Made by a program: the position numbers and the translations under genes. From positions 1 through 40,675 of the forward strand of contig SVAN01000009.1 of NCBI GenBank assembly GCA_015059375.1: 40,675 bases of DNA, given 5' to 3'. Below, one piece after another: positions 8,819-18,229 of the stretch (the first letter of the stretch is position 1; every line of letters starts with the position of its first letter). The stretch is from Bacillota bacterium. Its GTDB lineage: Bacteria; Bacillota_I; Bacilli_A; RF39; UBA660. Under the pieces are notes generated by a model that was given only the letters and a program-made list of their open reading frames with translations, was not told the DNA's origin and did no database searches.

Positions 8819-9628
8819 TTAATGAAATTTGTCAAAAAATTCTGCTGAATTATAGTGTTTTTTATCTTTTATAAAACCTCTTACGTATTCAATTTCAACA
8901 TTTTCTGCACTTTTAAATATATTAAAATCTACAATATTATTTTCTTGTTTTAACTCTTTGATAATTTCTTTAACTCGAGCCCGCTTCGAATCTTCTTTTT
9001 TCATTGGGCAATTGCAAGAACTACATGTAATGTTATGTTTCTTTACAAAACTTATAATATCTACTTCTCGAACTAAATATAATGGTCTAATCAATTGCAT
9101 GCCGGGAAAGTTCTGACTATCTAATTTAGGCAACATTGTATTAAAAATACCGTTATATAATACAGATAACATTGTTGTTTCAATTACATCATCAAAGTGA
9201 TGGCCCAATGCGATTTTATTGCATCCTAATTCTTGCGCCGCATTATATAAAAATCCCCGCCGCATTTTAGCACATATATAACATGGGGATTTGTGTCCAG
9301 AATTTTTTACTGCAGAAAAAATTGTTGAATCAACCACTTTAGCTTCGATACCGATTTCCTTTGTGCTGTTGATAATTTGTTGTAAATTATTATTGTCATA
9401 TCCAGGATTCATTATCAAATATTCACATTCAATTTTCTTTTTACCATGACGAGCTATCTCTTGCATACACTTTGCTAAAACAAGAGAATCTTTCCCACCG
9501 CTTATACATACGCATATCCGATCGCCATCTTCTAATAAGTTATAATCAGTAACAGCTTTAGTAAATGGTCTAAATATCGTTTTACGAAAATTTGTTAATA
9601 TACTTCTTTCAATTTCTTTTGGCTTCAT
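8819..9628 (-). CDS. TtcA/TilS-superfamily PP-loop ATPase (tRNA 2-thiocytidine synthetase-like)
   Basis: CVCISGGKDSLVLAKCM PP-loop, CYIC and CSSCNC cysteines, GHHFDDVIETTMLSVLYNG motif. Confidence 0.85.
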   Translation of the reverse strand: MKPKEIERSILTNFRKTIFRPFTKAVTDYNLLEDGDRICVCISGGKDSLVLAKCMQEIARHGKKKIECEYLIMNPGYDNNNLQQIINSTKEIGIEAKVVDSTIFSAVKNSGHKSPCYICAKMRRGFLYNAAQELGCNKIALGHHFDDVIETTMLSVLYNGIFNTMLPKLDSQNFPGMQLIRPLYLVREVDIISFVKKHNITCSSCNCPMKKEDSKRARVKEIIKELKQENNIVDFNIFKSAENVEIEYVRGFIKDKKHYNSAEFFDKFH

Positions 9629-9718
9629 AATTTTATTATCACCATAAATTTATATTATGTCAAATAAAAAATAGATATTGATAAATTCCAACTTTTGGAG
9701 ATATCAACATCTACTTTT

Positions 9719-12085
9719 TTATCCTCTTAGCTTAGCACCAAGCTTTTCTTCAACATCAGCAATAATTTTATTAAATACTGCCATTACTTCATCATCCTGT
9801 AATGTTTTAGAAGAATCTTTAAATGTTAATTTATAAGCAATAGATTTCTTTCCGGCCTCAAAGTTATTATAAACATCAAAGACTTCAACTAAATCAAGAA
9901 TGTTGCCTCCTGAGGATTTAATTTGCTTTTTAATAACTTCGCTTTCAACTTCATTATCTACCACAAAAGCAACATCTTTAGTAATTTCAGGGTATCTTGA
10001 AGCTTCTTTAAACTTAATCGGTTTTATTGTTTTTTCATATAATTTTGTCATTGAAAGCTCGGCAACGTAAACATCATCTTTTTGTAAACTTGGATGAACC
10101 CTACCGATAATTCCAATTTCTTCGCGATCAATCATAATTTTCGCGCTAATGCCAGGATGCAAACTATCTACTTCTGCCTTCACAAAAGAATATCGATTTT
10201 TAAATCCCAAATAATCTAATAAATTTTCAACAATTCCTTTTATTAAATAAAAGTCACACTTATTTTCTATATTTTGCCAATTATTAATAATATAATTTCC
10301 TTTAACTAACATTGCAACTTTTGTGTCTTCTTGATAGCTAACATCATATGTTTTAGCAATTTCATAAAGCAAGATATCTTTTACATTTCGTGCTTTGTTA
10401 TATTCAAAAACTTCTAACAAGGAACCTAAAATCGATGTTCTTATAATCGATTTATCAACACTCATCGGATTAGAAAGATTAATGGCAACAACATCATTAT
10501 ATCTAAATAATGCGGCATTTTCAGGGCTAACCAAAGTATAAGTTTTTGTTTCATTCAACCCTAATGCACGTAATCTTTTCGAGATTTCTTTTCTAATCTT
10601 TACATCTCCAACATACACACCACGACGCGAAGGAACAACAGGAAGCGTTGATGTTAAATTTTGATAGCCATACAATCTGCCAATTTCTTCAGCAATATCA
10701 TTAACATTAGGATCAATATCAAGGCGACGATATGGTATTTCTACAACAAATCCATCATCTTTTACTTCATACATAAAGCCCAAACGTTCAAGTTCTTTTT
10801 CAACATCTTTATCAGTTAATTTCATTCCTAACAATGAATTAATATCATCGGTTTTAAATGTAACAATTTTCTTCTCTTTATTTGCTTTATCATGTTTTAA
10901 CGTTCCTTTCAGCACAGTTGCTCCAGCATACTTTTCTAATAAATGGCATGCTCTTTCAATTGCTGCATCAGTATACTCAAATGACAAACCTTTTCCATAT
11001 CTAATTGATGCTTCACTACGCAAATCTAGTCTAGAAGCCGTATATCTAATTGCAGTTGCATCAAAGATAGCGCTTTCAATAAGGACATCAGTAGTTTGTT
11101 CATCCACTTCTGTATTTGCTCCACCCATTACACCCGCAATACATACAGGTTTAGAACCATCAGTAATTACAATATCATTAGATTGAAGTTTTCTTTCGAT
11201 TCCATCTAATGTGATAATTTCTTCATTTTCTTCAGCATTTCTTACTAAAATTTTACTACCTAACTTATTTTTATCAAAAAAATGAAGAGGTTGACCATAT
11301 TCAAGCATTACATAATTAGAAATATCTACAACATTATTAATTGGTCGTAACCCTACAGATAAAAGTCTTTGTTTAATAAAATCAGGAGATTCTCCAATTC
11401 TAACATTTTTTACCATCTTTGCAGTATAATATGGACATTTATCAGTTTCTACAGATATTTCTATATGATTTTCTACACAATCGCTATTTTCTGAATAATT
11501 ACATTCAGGAAGTGTGACTTTTTTATTTAATATAGATGCAATTTCATAGGCAAAACCGATGTGGTAATAACAGTCATTATTTCTGTGTTTATGGATATCT
11601 AACTCATAGACAGTTGTATTAGTTTTCAAATATTCATTTGCATCTGTGCCTGCTTCTAAATCTGTATTTAATATTTCTATTCCCTTGGCATGCGTTTCAT
11701 CATTTTTAGGCTCTAATCCTAATTCATAAAGCGCACAAATCATTCCGTTAGATTCAACACCACGAATAACTCCTGTTTCAATCTTAAAATCACCAGGAAG
11801 AACGCAGCCAGGTAGTGCAACAATAACTTTAATTCCTTCTTTAACATTTGGAGCACCACAAACAATTTGTTCAACTTTTTCACCTATATTTACTTGACAA
11901 ATGTGAAGATGATCACTATTAGGATGATCAACACAATTTAATACTTCACCAATAACCAAGTTATCAATCCTAGATGAAATAACTTTTTCAACATTGATCC
12001 CTGCTTTCGTAATCTTAACAGCTAATTCCTTTAAATCTTCATCACTAATATCGATATAATCTTTTACCCAATCTAAATTTATCAC
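9719..12085 (-). CDS. pheT: Phenylalanine--tRNA ligase beta subunit
   Basis: 788 aa; tRNA-binding domain, B3/B4, B5, FDX-ACB regions; GTG start; next to pheS. Confidence 0.99.
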   Translation of the reverse strand: MINLDWVKDYIDISDEDLKELAVKITKAGINVEKVISSRIDNLVIGEVLNCVDHPNSDHLHICQVNIGEKVEQIVCGAPNVKEGIKVIVALPGCVLPGDFKIETGVIRGVESNGMICALYELGLEPKNDETHAKGIEILNTDLEAGTDANEYLKTNTTVYELDIHKHRNNDCYYHIGFAYEIASILNKKVTLPECNYSENSDCVENHIEISVETDKCPYYTAKMVKNVRIGESPDFIKQRLLSVGLRPINNVVDISNYVMLEYGQPLHFFDKNKLGSKILVRNAEENEEIITLDGIERKLQSNDIVITDGSKPVCIAGVMGGANTEVDEQTTDVLIESAIFDATAIRYTASRLDLRSEASIRYGKGLSFEYTDAAIERACHLLEKYAGATVLKGTLKHDKANKEKKIVTFKTDDINSLLGMKLTDKDVEKELERLGFMYEVKDDGFVVEIPYRRLDIDPNVNDIAEEIGRLYGYQNLTSTLPVVPSRRGVYVGDVKIRKEISKRLRALGLNETKTYTLVSPENAALFRYNDVVAINLSNPMSVDKSIIRTSILGSLLEVFEYNKARNVKDILLYEIAKTYDVSYQEDTKVAMLVKGNYIINNWQNIENKCDFYLIKGIVENLLDYLGFKNRYSFVKAEVDSLHPGISAKIMIDREEIGIIGRVHPSLQKDDVYVAELSMTKLYEKTIKPIKFKEASRYPEITKDVAFVVDNEVESEVIKKQIKSSGGNILDLVEVFDVYNNFEAGKKSIAYKLTFKDSSKTLQDDEVMAVFNKIIADVEEKLGAKLRG

Positions 12086-12087
12086 TA

Positions 12088-13131
12088 TTACACATCCCTT
12101 CTGTCAAATACTTTTGATTCTCTTAAGTCAGTGTTGTAAAAAGTTCTAATATCACTAATTCCATACTTTAACATTGCCAATCTTTCGGCACCAAAACCAA
12201 AAGCAAAACCAGACCATACATTAGGATCATATCCGCAATTTCTAAGAACATTAGGATGAACCATACCGGCTCCACTTACTGTAATCCACCCAGTAGATTT
12301 ACAAAGCGGACAGCCTTTTCCTTTGCACGAAAAACAAGTAATATCAGTTTCTACTGATGGTTCAGTAAATTGATAATAGCTTGGTCTAAATCTCGTTTCA
12401 ATATCTTCACCAAATAATCGTTTTACAATAACATCAAAGGTCCCTTTTAAATCCGAAAGCTTAATATTTTTATCCACTAGTAGGCCTTCAATTTGCATAA
12501 ATTGGTGTGAATGGGTTGCATCATCACTGTCTCGACGATAGGTTTTACCAGGACAAATCATTCTAACAGGTTTATCTCCTCCAGCGGCAATCATCGTTCT
12601 AGCTTGGACTGGTGAAGTTTGGCTTCTTAAAAGAATCCTTTCATCTTCAATATAGAATGTATCTTGGGCATCTCTAGCAGGATGACCCAAAGGTATATTT
12701 AATAATTCGAAATTATACTTATCCTCCTCAATTTCTGGACCATCAACAACATCGTACCCCAAAGACATAAATACTTCTTCGACCTCTTCTATAACCTTTT
12801 CCAAAATATTAGGAGCCCCAACAGCGATTTTAGTAGATGGCAAAGTTATATCTATTTGTTCGCTGGAAAGCTTAGCATTCAGCTTTTCTTCTTCGAAAAA
12901 TTTAATTTTCGCTTCAATATTATCACTTAGCTCTTGTTTTAAACTATTTAATGTTTTACCAAAAACTTTCTTTTCTTCAACCGTTAAATCTCGCATTTTA
13001 CTAGCCAGTTCATTTACCGGCCCCTTTTTTCCTAAATACATTACTCTAAGCTCATTAACTTCTTCTAAAGTACTTACATTACTTAACTTCTCGTTAACTT
13101 CTTGCGCAAGTAATCTTGCTTTTTCTTCCAT
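12088..13131 (-). CDS. pheS: Phenylalanine--tRNA ligase alpha subunit
   Basis: 347 aa; HPARDAQDTFYI, GAGMVHPNVLRNCGYDP, FGFGAERLAMLKYGI motifs. Confidence 0.99.
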   Translation of the reverse strand: MEEKARLLAQEVNEKLSNVSTLEEVNELRVMYLGKKGPVNELASKMRDLTVEEKKVFGKTLNSLKQELSDNIEAKIKFFEEEKLNAKLSSEQIDITLPSTKIAVGAPNILEKVIEEVEEVFMSLGYDVVDGPEIEEDKYNFELLNIPLGHPARDAQDTFYIEDERILLRSQTSPVQARTMIAAGGDKPVRMICPGKTYRRDSDDATHSHQFMQIEGLLVDKNIKLSDLKGTFDVIVKRLFGEDIETRFRPSYYQFTEPSVETDITCFSCKGKGCPLCKSTGWITVSGAGMVHPNVLRNCGYDPNVWSGFAFGFGAERLAMLKYGISDIRTFYNTDLRESKVFDRRDV

Positions 13132-13144
13132 ATTCTATCCTTCC

Positions 13145-13345
13145 TTTAATAAAAAAAGACTTCATAAATATAAGGACGAGCAAACCCGCGGTACCACCTT
13201 ACTTTATGATGTCTTCATACACTTTAAATATTTAACGCTATCAACCGATTATACTCATTATTTGAATTTCGTTTTAAGTTTTTATAATACTCTCACCATA
13301 TATACTATTCTCTTTTACTTTCTTCCTAAAACTACTTAAAATAAC
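13145..13345 (-). ncRNA. T-box leader (Phe) upstream of pheST
   Basis: Minus strand AAGGTGGTACCGCGGGTTTGCTCGTCC T-box motif, terminator stem ending AAGTCTTTTTTT, candidate specifier UUC in ACGAAATTCAAATAATGAG. Confidence 0.93.
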
Positions 13346-13355
13346 TCATCGTATC

Positions 13356-13895
13356 TTAATAATTTGTACTTTTTAATTCCATAAATGATTCTGGATGTTT
13401 ACATACTGGGCAAACTTTTAAAGCATCTTTGCCATAGTATACATGCCCGCAATTTCGACAAATCCAAATTACTTCTTGGTCTTTATGAAAAACTGTATCA
13501 TTTTCTACTGCATTCACTAATTCTAAATATCTTTCTTCATGATGCTTTTCAATCTCTGCTACTTTTTCAAATAAGAAAGCTATTTGATCGAAACCTTCTT
13601 CTCTAGCTACCTCAGCAAAACCTTTATACATCTCAGTCCACTCATAATTTTCTCCATTAGCGGCATCCTTTAAATTTTCAATCGTTGAAGGAATACTTCC
13701 ACCGTTTAATTCCTTAAACCAAAGTTTAGCATGTTCTTTTTCGTTATTTGCGGTTTCTTCAAAAATCGCTGCAATTTGTTCATATCCATCTTTTTTTGCT
13801 TGCGATGCATAATAAGAATATTTATTTCTAGCTTGACTTTCTCCAGCAAAAGCCGCCATTAAATTTTGTTCTGTTTTACTTCCTTTTAATTCCAT
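13356..13895 (-). CDS. Rubrerythrin
   Basis: [43 protein letters not shown] diiron motif plus C-terminal rubredoxin [10 protein letters not shown]...CPVCKHP. Confidence 0.97.
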   Translation of the reverse strand: MELKGSKTEQNLMAAFAGESQARNKYSYYASQAKKDGYEQIAAIFEETANNEKEHAKLWFKELNGGSIPSTIENLKDAANGENYEWTEMYKGFAEVAREEGFDQIAFLFEKVAEIEKHHEERYLELVNAVENDTVFHKDQEVIWICRNCGHVYYGKDALKVCPVCKHPESFMELKSTNY

Positions 13896-14009
13896 AATTC
13901 ACCTCTTAAAATATTTAATATCTATATATTAACATAGAAAAAAAAGAGAGTCAATTTAGTATTTTGGAAATATTTATCTATTTTTTAATATATTTAAATA
14001 GGTGATATA

Positions 14010-15215
14010 ATGAAAAGATTTTTTAAATATTATAGGTCTTCTTTCGCCTTATTATTAAGTATGGTGATTGGACTTATAATTGGGCTTATTTTCAAAGAAA
14101 AAGCAACTGCTCTATCTCCATTAGGTACTCTATTTATTAATCTACTAAGCACAATAATTGTTCCATTGATTTTCACTACAATTACTCTTTCTATAGCTAA
14201 AATTAAGCCTCAAATTGTTGCAAAATTACTCAAAAATATTGTAATTGTCTTTGTAATAATGTCGTTGTTGTCTGTGCTTGTTGGAATTATCTCTACTTAT
14301 GCTTATCGTTTTGTTTCCACGCAAAATACCATTGAGACTCACCATAATGTAACAACCGAAAATACTGATTTAAACTTTTTAGAAAGAACAGTTAATATGA
14401 TTAGTGTAAATGATTTTAATTCGCTACTCACAAAAGAAAATATGATTGCTCTTATTGTTTTCTCAATAATCATTGGCATCGCGGCATATAAAAGCAAGGA
14501 AAAAGCAAAACCATTTATTAGTTTTCTAGAAAGTTGTGAAGAAATATTAATGCGCGTTATCACAATTATTATGTATTATGCGCCGATTGGTATATGTGCT
14601 TTCTTCGCTAGCATGGTTGGCACTTTAGGTGGGCAAATTGCTGCAGATTACTTAAAAGTTTTTATTTACTATGCTGTAATATCCATTCTTTTCGCAGCAA
14701 TTGTTTATTCCGTTATAGCTAAGATATCTGGAAAAAGTGTCAAAGAATTTTGGAAAGAATCAATTCCTATTATTCTTTGCTCATTAAGTACTTGTTCTTC
14801 CGCTTCATGTTTACCAATAAATATAAATACCGCAGAAAAACTTGGCGTATCAGATCAAGTAAGTAAAACAACAATTTCTTTAGGAACAAGCTTTCACAAA
14901 GACGGATCTGTTATTGACAGTGTGTTTAAAATAATGTTTTTAGTGTATTTATTTAATAGTAACATTAATATTATTCAAGTAATCATTGTTGCCTTAGCCG
15001 CTACACTTCTAATTACTGCTGTTCCAGTTGGCGGTGGTACAATTAGTGAAATGTGTATTATTACTTTGTTAGGATTTCCAGTAGCAGCTCTTCCCATCTT
15101 AACAATTATAGCTACAATTACAGATGCTCCTGCTACAATGCTTAATGCTCTCGGAGATACATCCGCATCATTGCTAGTCGATAAGCTTATGAAAAAAGAT
15201 ACTATTTCGTCATAG
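14010..15215 (+). CDS. Dicarboxylate/amino acid:cation symporter (DAACS family)
   Basis: 401 aa multi-TM; SLSTCSSASCLPININ, SLGTSFHKDGS, TDAPATMLNALGDTSASLLVDK motifs. Confidence 0.93.
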   Translation: MKRFFKYYRSSFALLLSMVIGLIIGLIFKEKATALSPLGTLFINLLSTIIVPLIFTTITLSIAKIKPQIVAKLLKNIVIVFVIMSLLSVLVGIISTYAYRFVSTQNTIETHHNVTTENTDLNFLERTVNMISVNDFNSLLTKENMIALIVFSIIIGIAAYKSKEKAKPFISFLESCEEILMRVITIIMYYAPIGICAFFASMVGTLGGQIAADYLKVFIYYAVISILFAAIVYSVIAKISGKSVKEFWKESIPIILCSLSTCSSASCLPININTAEKLGVSDQVSKTTISLGTSFHKDGSVIDSVFKIMFLVYLFNSNINIIQVIIVALAATLLITAVPVGGGTISEMCIITLLGFPVAALPILTIIATITDAPATMLNALGDTSASLLVDKLMKKDTISS

Positions 15216-15225
15216 TATCTTTTAT
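15189..15225. terminator. Bidirectional terminator within overlapping 3' CDS ends
   Basis: AAAAAAGATACTATTTCGTCATAGTATCTTTTATATT hairpin with A/T runs. Confidence 0.75.
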
Positions 15226-15447
15226 ATTCTGGGTTAATTTTGCCATTAATTCAGTATTTTTAACTAATTCCACATATGAACCATCCTGTTCTTCGACTAA
15301 TTTCAACAAGACTAACTTTTTAGAATTAATATTCTCTTGTTCATCAACACCCGCAGCCAAGAAATAACGAAATCCTTCAAATATCGTTTCTTCTAGCAAT
15401 ATAAAACGTTCCTCGTTTTCTAGTACAATAATATCATTAACTTTCAT
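15202..15447 (-). CDS. Small conserved-type protein, weakly DUF1292-like
   Basis: MKVNDIIVLENEERFILLEETIFEGFRYFLAAG...; ATG at 15447 behind AAAGGAAC; overlaps the end of the signal peptidase gene. Confidence 0.6.
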   Translation of the reverse strand: MKVNDIIVLENEERFILLEETIFEGFRYFLAAGVDEQENINSKKLVLLKLVEEQDGSYVELVKNTELMAKLTQNIKDTMTK

Positions 15448-16105
15448 CGGTATTGTTCCTTTCATTTTCAATTATACCATTATTTTTATCTTCTTCTAAT
15501 AATCGACGATTTGCTTCTTCAGCATTCTTTTTAACTTTGCTAATTCTAATAAGTTTAGAAACATCTTTAATTATTACGTAAACCGCCGGTAAAATTACTA
15601 CCAATAACCATCCAAATTTACTTGCTACAAAGAATTGAATTCGTCCTAATTGTGGTATTTTAATTACTGCTTTACCTATTACATTTCTATATAAAGCCGG
15701 AGCGCTGTCTTTTGATAAATTATTATCCCCTTGCGTTGTAAATTGATATTCGCCATTAACAATTTGAATATCCTTAACCCGGTGAGTAATTGTCATTCCA
15801 TAAGTAAATGAACTCGAAGATTTAAAGGTAATAATATCTCCTACTTTTATATCCTCGGGTTTATCCACCTTCGTATTTATGATAACATCATACACCTTAA
15901 TTTTCGGCGTCATACTAGGACTTACAATTGTATATATCGAGTAAGGTGGAGCAAAACTCTCTCCTTTTCTAGCATATATCTGAAGGGAAATATAATAATA
16001 TACTAAACAGGCTGCACAAGCAATTAGAATTACAAAAATAGCCCAAGTTATAATACTTGATAAATAATTTATTATCGATTTTATTTTCACACTATTTCTT
16101 TTCAT
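15437..16105 (-). CDS. SipW/ER-type signal peptidase I
   Basis: TIVSPSMTPKIKVYDVIINTK Ser motif, THRVKDI His motif, TQGDNN, two TM segments; Ser/His form like SipW. Confidence 0.88.
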   Translation of the reverse strand: MKRNSVKIKSIINYLSSIITWAIFVILIACAACLVYYYISLQIYARKGESFAPPYSIYTIVSPSMTPKIKVYDVIINTKVDKPEDIKVGDIITFKSSSSFTYGMTITHRVKDIQIVNGEYQFTTQGDNNLSKDSAPALYRNVIGKAVIKIPQLGRIQFFVASKFGWLLVVILPAVYVIIKDVSKLIRISKVKKNAEEANRRLLEEDKNNGIIENERNNTDES

Positions 16106-16125
16106 ATACCCTTCTTCTTAATTTC

Positions 16126-18174
16126 TTATTTAACTAATTCTATTTTAAGTTGACCTTTAAACATTTTACCACTATCAACATTTTGATTTAGACCAGTTTC
16201 CCTAAAATAAATATCTAAAACAAATTTTGCTTCGCTTTTAGCTCTTAGCAATACATTATCTTTTAATATAACGGTTTGACGTGGAGCTTTATAACCTTCT
16301 ATAAATGCTGTATTGCTTCTTGCCAATGAATAATCCATATTGTTTTCATCACTAAACTCATTTGTTACATTTTCCCAAACAACCCGATACGCTATTGCAT
16401 ATGAAGAATTATTTTTTACTTCAATAACGTACCTATCATTCCATCCAGGTTCAATGTCAGAAGATTTTATTTCTAAAGGATTCATTATATAAAAATCATA
16501 ATTTCCCGCTGACGTAATATCCAATATAGCATCTGAATTATACTCCGAATCTAAGTAATAATTATTGTCCTTATCAATATTTGTTGTTCCATTATCACAA
16601 TTGAAATCACATATACCATCGTTGTCAATATCGACGTTTTTATCTGGCCATCCGTCCCCATCAGTATCACAGTTTCTTACACAAAAAGGGGATTTGTCTA
16701 CTAGATTATTACCAGCACAATTAAAATTACAAACACCTAGTCCATAAGCATCTAAATTTTCTTCTGGCTTTCCATCTTTGTTGCTATCTAAATTAAAATC
16801 TGCTAATTGATCTTGATTGTAATCTACATCAATATCAGCAATATTATTACCATCTACATCAATATTATTATCAGGATGTAAATCGTAATTCAAATCACAA
16901 TTAACATCACAAGTACCATTATAGTCAACATCAACGTTAATGTTTTTAGATAAAATTAAATGGCCTTCTTGGTATTCAATTAAATGATCTGAACGGCCGT
17001 CATGATTTGTATCACAATTTTTTATACATACATTATCATCGTCAACTAGATTTAAATCAGCTTCACCATCATTATTTAAATCAATATTATATTCAGGGAA
17101 TCCATCGTTATCAATATCAATATTCAATTTTAAATCATCAATTTCTTTGTTTATCGGGTTTATAATTGTTTCTCCATTATCTTGAGAAATATTTACATCT
17201 GGATTTCCATCACCATCTACATCAATGTTAATGTAAACATTATTATTTGTGGTAACATTTGTTTTACAGTGTTTTTCCGAAGGATATAATGTGCACTTCC
17301 AATCAACATTTTTCCCTTTGTTAAATGGCAAAGAGTCCTCGCCTTTTTTTATTAACTCATTTAATAAAATTTCATTGTTATTTAAATCAATATTATAATC
17401 CGGCCATCCATCACCATCAATATCACAATTTTTTGTACAATTTGGGTTATCTTTTACATTAGTAATTGGATTTGTAATCTGCCCATTTTCATTTACATTA
17501 AAGACTTTTTTTCGATTGCCCTTATAATCAATATTGTATTTAGGAATATTACTATTTTTTTCTGTTACATTTATATCAGCTTTACCATCGCCGTCTACGT
17601 CAATATTTGTATCCGGCAAAGAATCATAATTAATATCACAATTAAGTTCGCAAAGTTTCCCCTTTTTATAATTTCTTATAATATTAATATCAGCTACGCC
17701 GTCGCCGTTTAAATCTAGATTATAATCCGGCCATCCATCATTATCAGAATCACAATTCAATATACAATATTTACCATTTTCATCTAATTGATTCGTTTTA
17801 TTGAAAATATGAGTTCGATCACCTAAAACATCAATATTAAACACAGCAATCCGATTATCTTGATAGTCAATATTATACATTGGCTTACATTTATTACCAT
17901 CTGTTATGTTTAAGTTAGGAACTAGACTACCATCGACTTTTAAATTAACATATTCGCAACGATTTTTACCCAAAAATTCATATTCTCGATAATGATATAT
18001 TCTTGAAAACGAAACAATAAAAATTAATACAACAAAAACAAGTATGCTTGCTATAAGCATATACCATCTTCGAGCTTTAACAATTAAAGCGTGTTCTTCT
18101 TCTAGTATTTTTGCTTGATTGTCAAAGTCTGGTTCTTGATTAAGGATTTCTTTTTCATTATCAATTTCGTTCAA
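16126..18174 (-). CDS. Membrane-anchored Asp/Cys-rich Ca-binding-type repeat protein with C-terminal TasA/CalY-like domain
   Basis: N-terminal TM; many 12-residue DxDxDGxxDxNx loops and CxxNCD motifs; C-terminus IEPGWNDRYVIEVKNNSSYAIAYRVVWENVTNEF...FRETGLNQNVDSGKMFKGQLKIELVK resembles camelysin/TasA. Confidence 0.75.
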   Translation of the reverse strand: MNEIDNEKEILNQEPDFDNQAKILEEEHALIVKARRWYMLIASILVFVVLIFIVSFSRIYHYREYEFLGKNRCEYVNLKVDGSLVPNLNITDGNKCKPMYNIDYQDNRIAVFNIDVLGDRTHIFNKTNQLDENGKYCILNCDSDNDGWPDYNLDLNGDGVADINIIRNYKKGKLCELNCDINYDSLPDTNIDVDGDGKADINVTEKNSNIPKYNIDYKGNRKKVFNVNENGQITNPITNVKDNPNCTKNCDIDGDGWPDYNIDLNNNEILLNELIKKGEDSLPFNKGKNVDWKCTLYPSEKHCKTNVTTNNNVYINIDVDGDGNPDVNISQDNGETIINPINKEIDDLKLNIDIDNDGFPEYNIDLNNDGEADLNLVDDDNVCIKNCDTNHDGRSDHLIEYQEGHLILSKNINVDVDYNGTCDVNCDLNYDLHPDNNIDVDGNNIADIDVDYNQDQLADFNLDSNKDGKPEENLDAYGLGVCNFNCAGNNLVDKSPFCVRNCDTDGDGWPDKNVDIDNDGICDFNCDNGTTNIDKDNNYYLDSEYNSDAILDITSAGNYDFYIMNPLEIKSSDIEPGWNDRYVIEVKNNSSYAIAYRVVWENVTNEFSDENNMDYSLARSNTAFIEGYKAPRQTVILKDNVLLRAKSEAKFVLDIYFRETGLNQNVDSGKMFKGQLKIELVK

Positions 18175-18229
18175 TTTGTGTCTCCCTATTCTATTAAATT
18201 ATAGCACAAGAAAAATTAGATAACAATAA

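Noticed and set aside
14007-14015. TGATATAATG at the symporter start as a promoter
   Set aside because: It overlaps the RBS (AGGTGAT) and ATG; more likely translation signals than a -10.
16565-16747. Plus-strand 60 aa ORF in the Ca-repeat gene
   Set aside because: Antisense by-product of the repeat composition.
16560-17760. Regular 36-nt periodicity resembling a CRISPR array
   Set aside because: The periodicity is a coding 12-aa repeat in an intact 682-codon ORF; no invariant DNA repeats with unique spacers.
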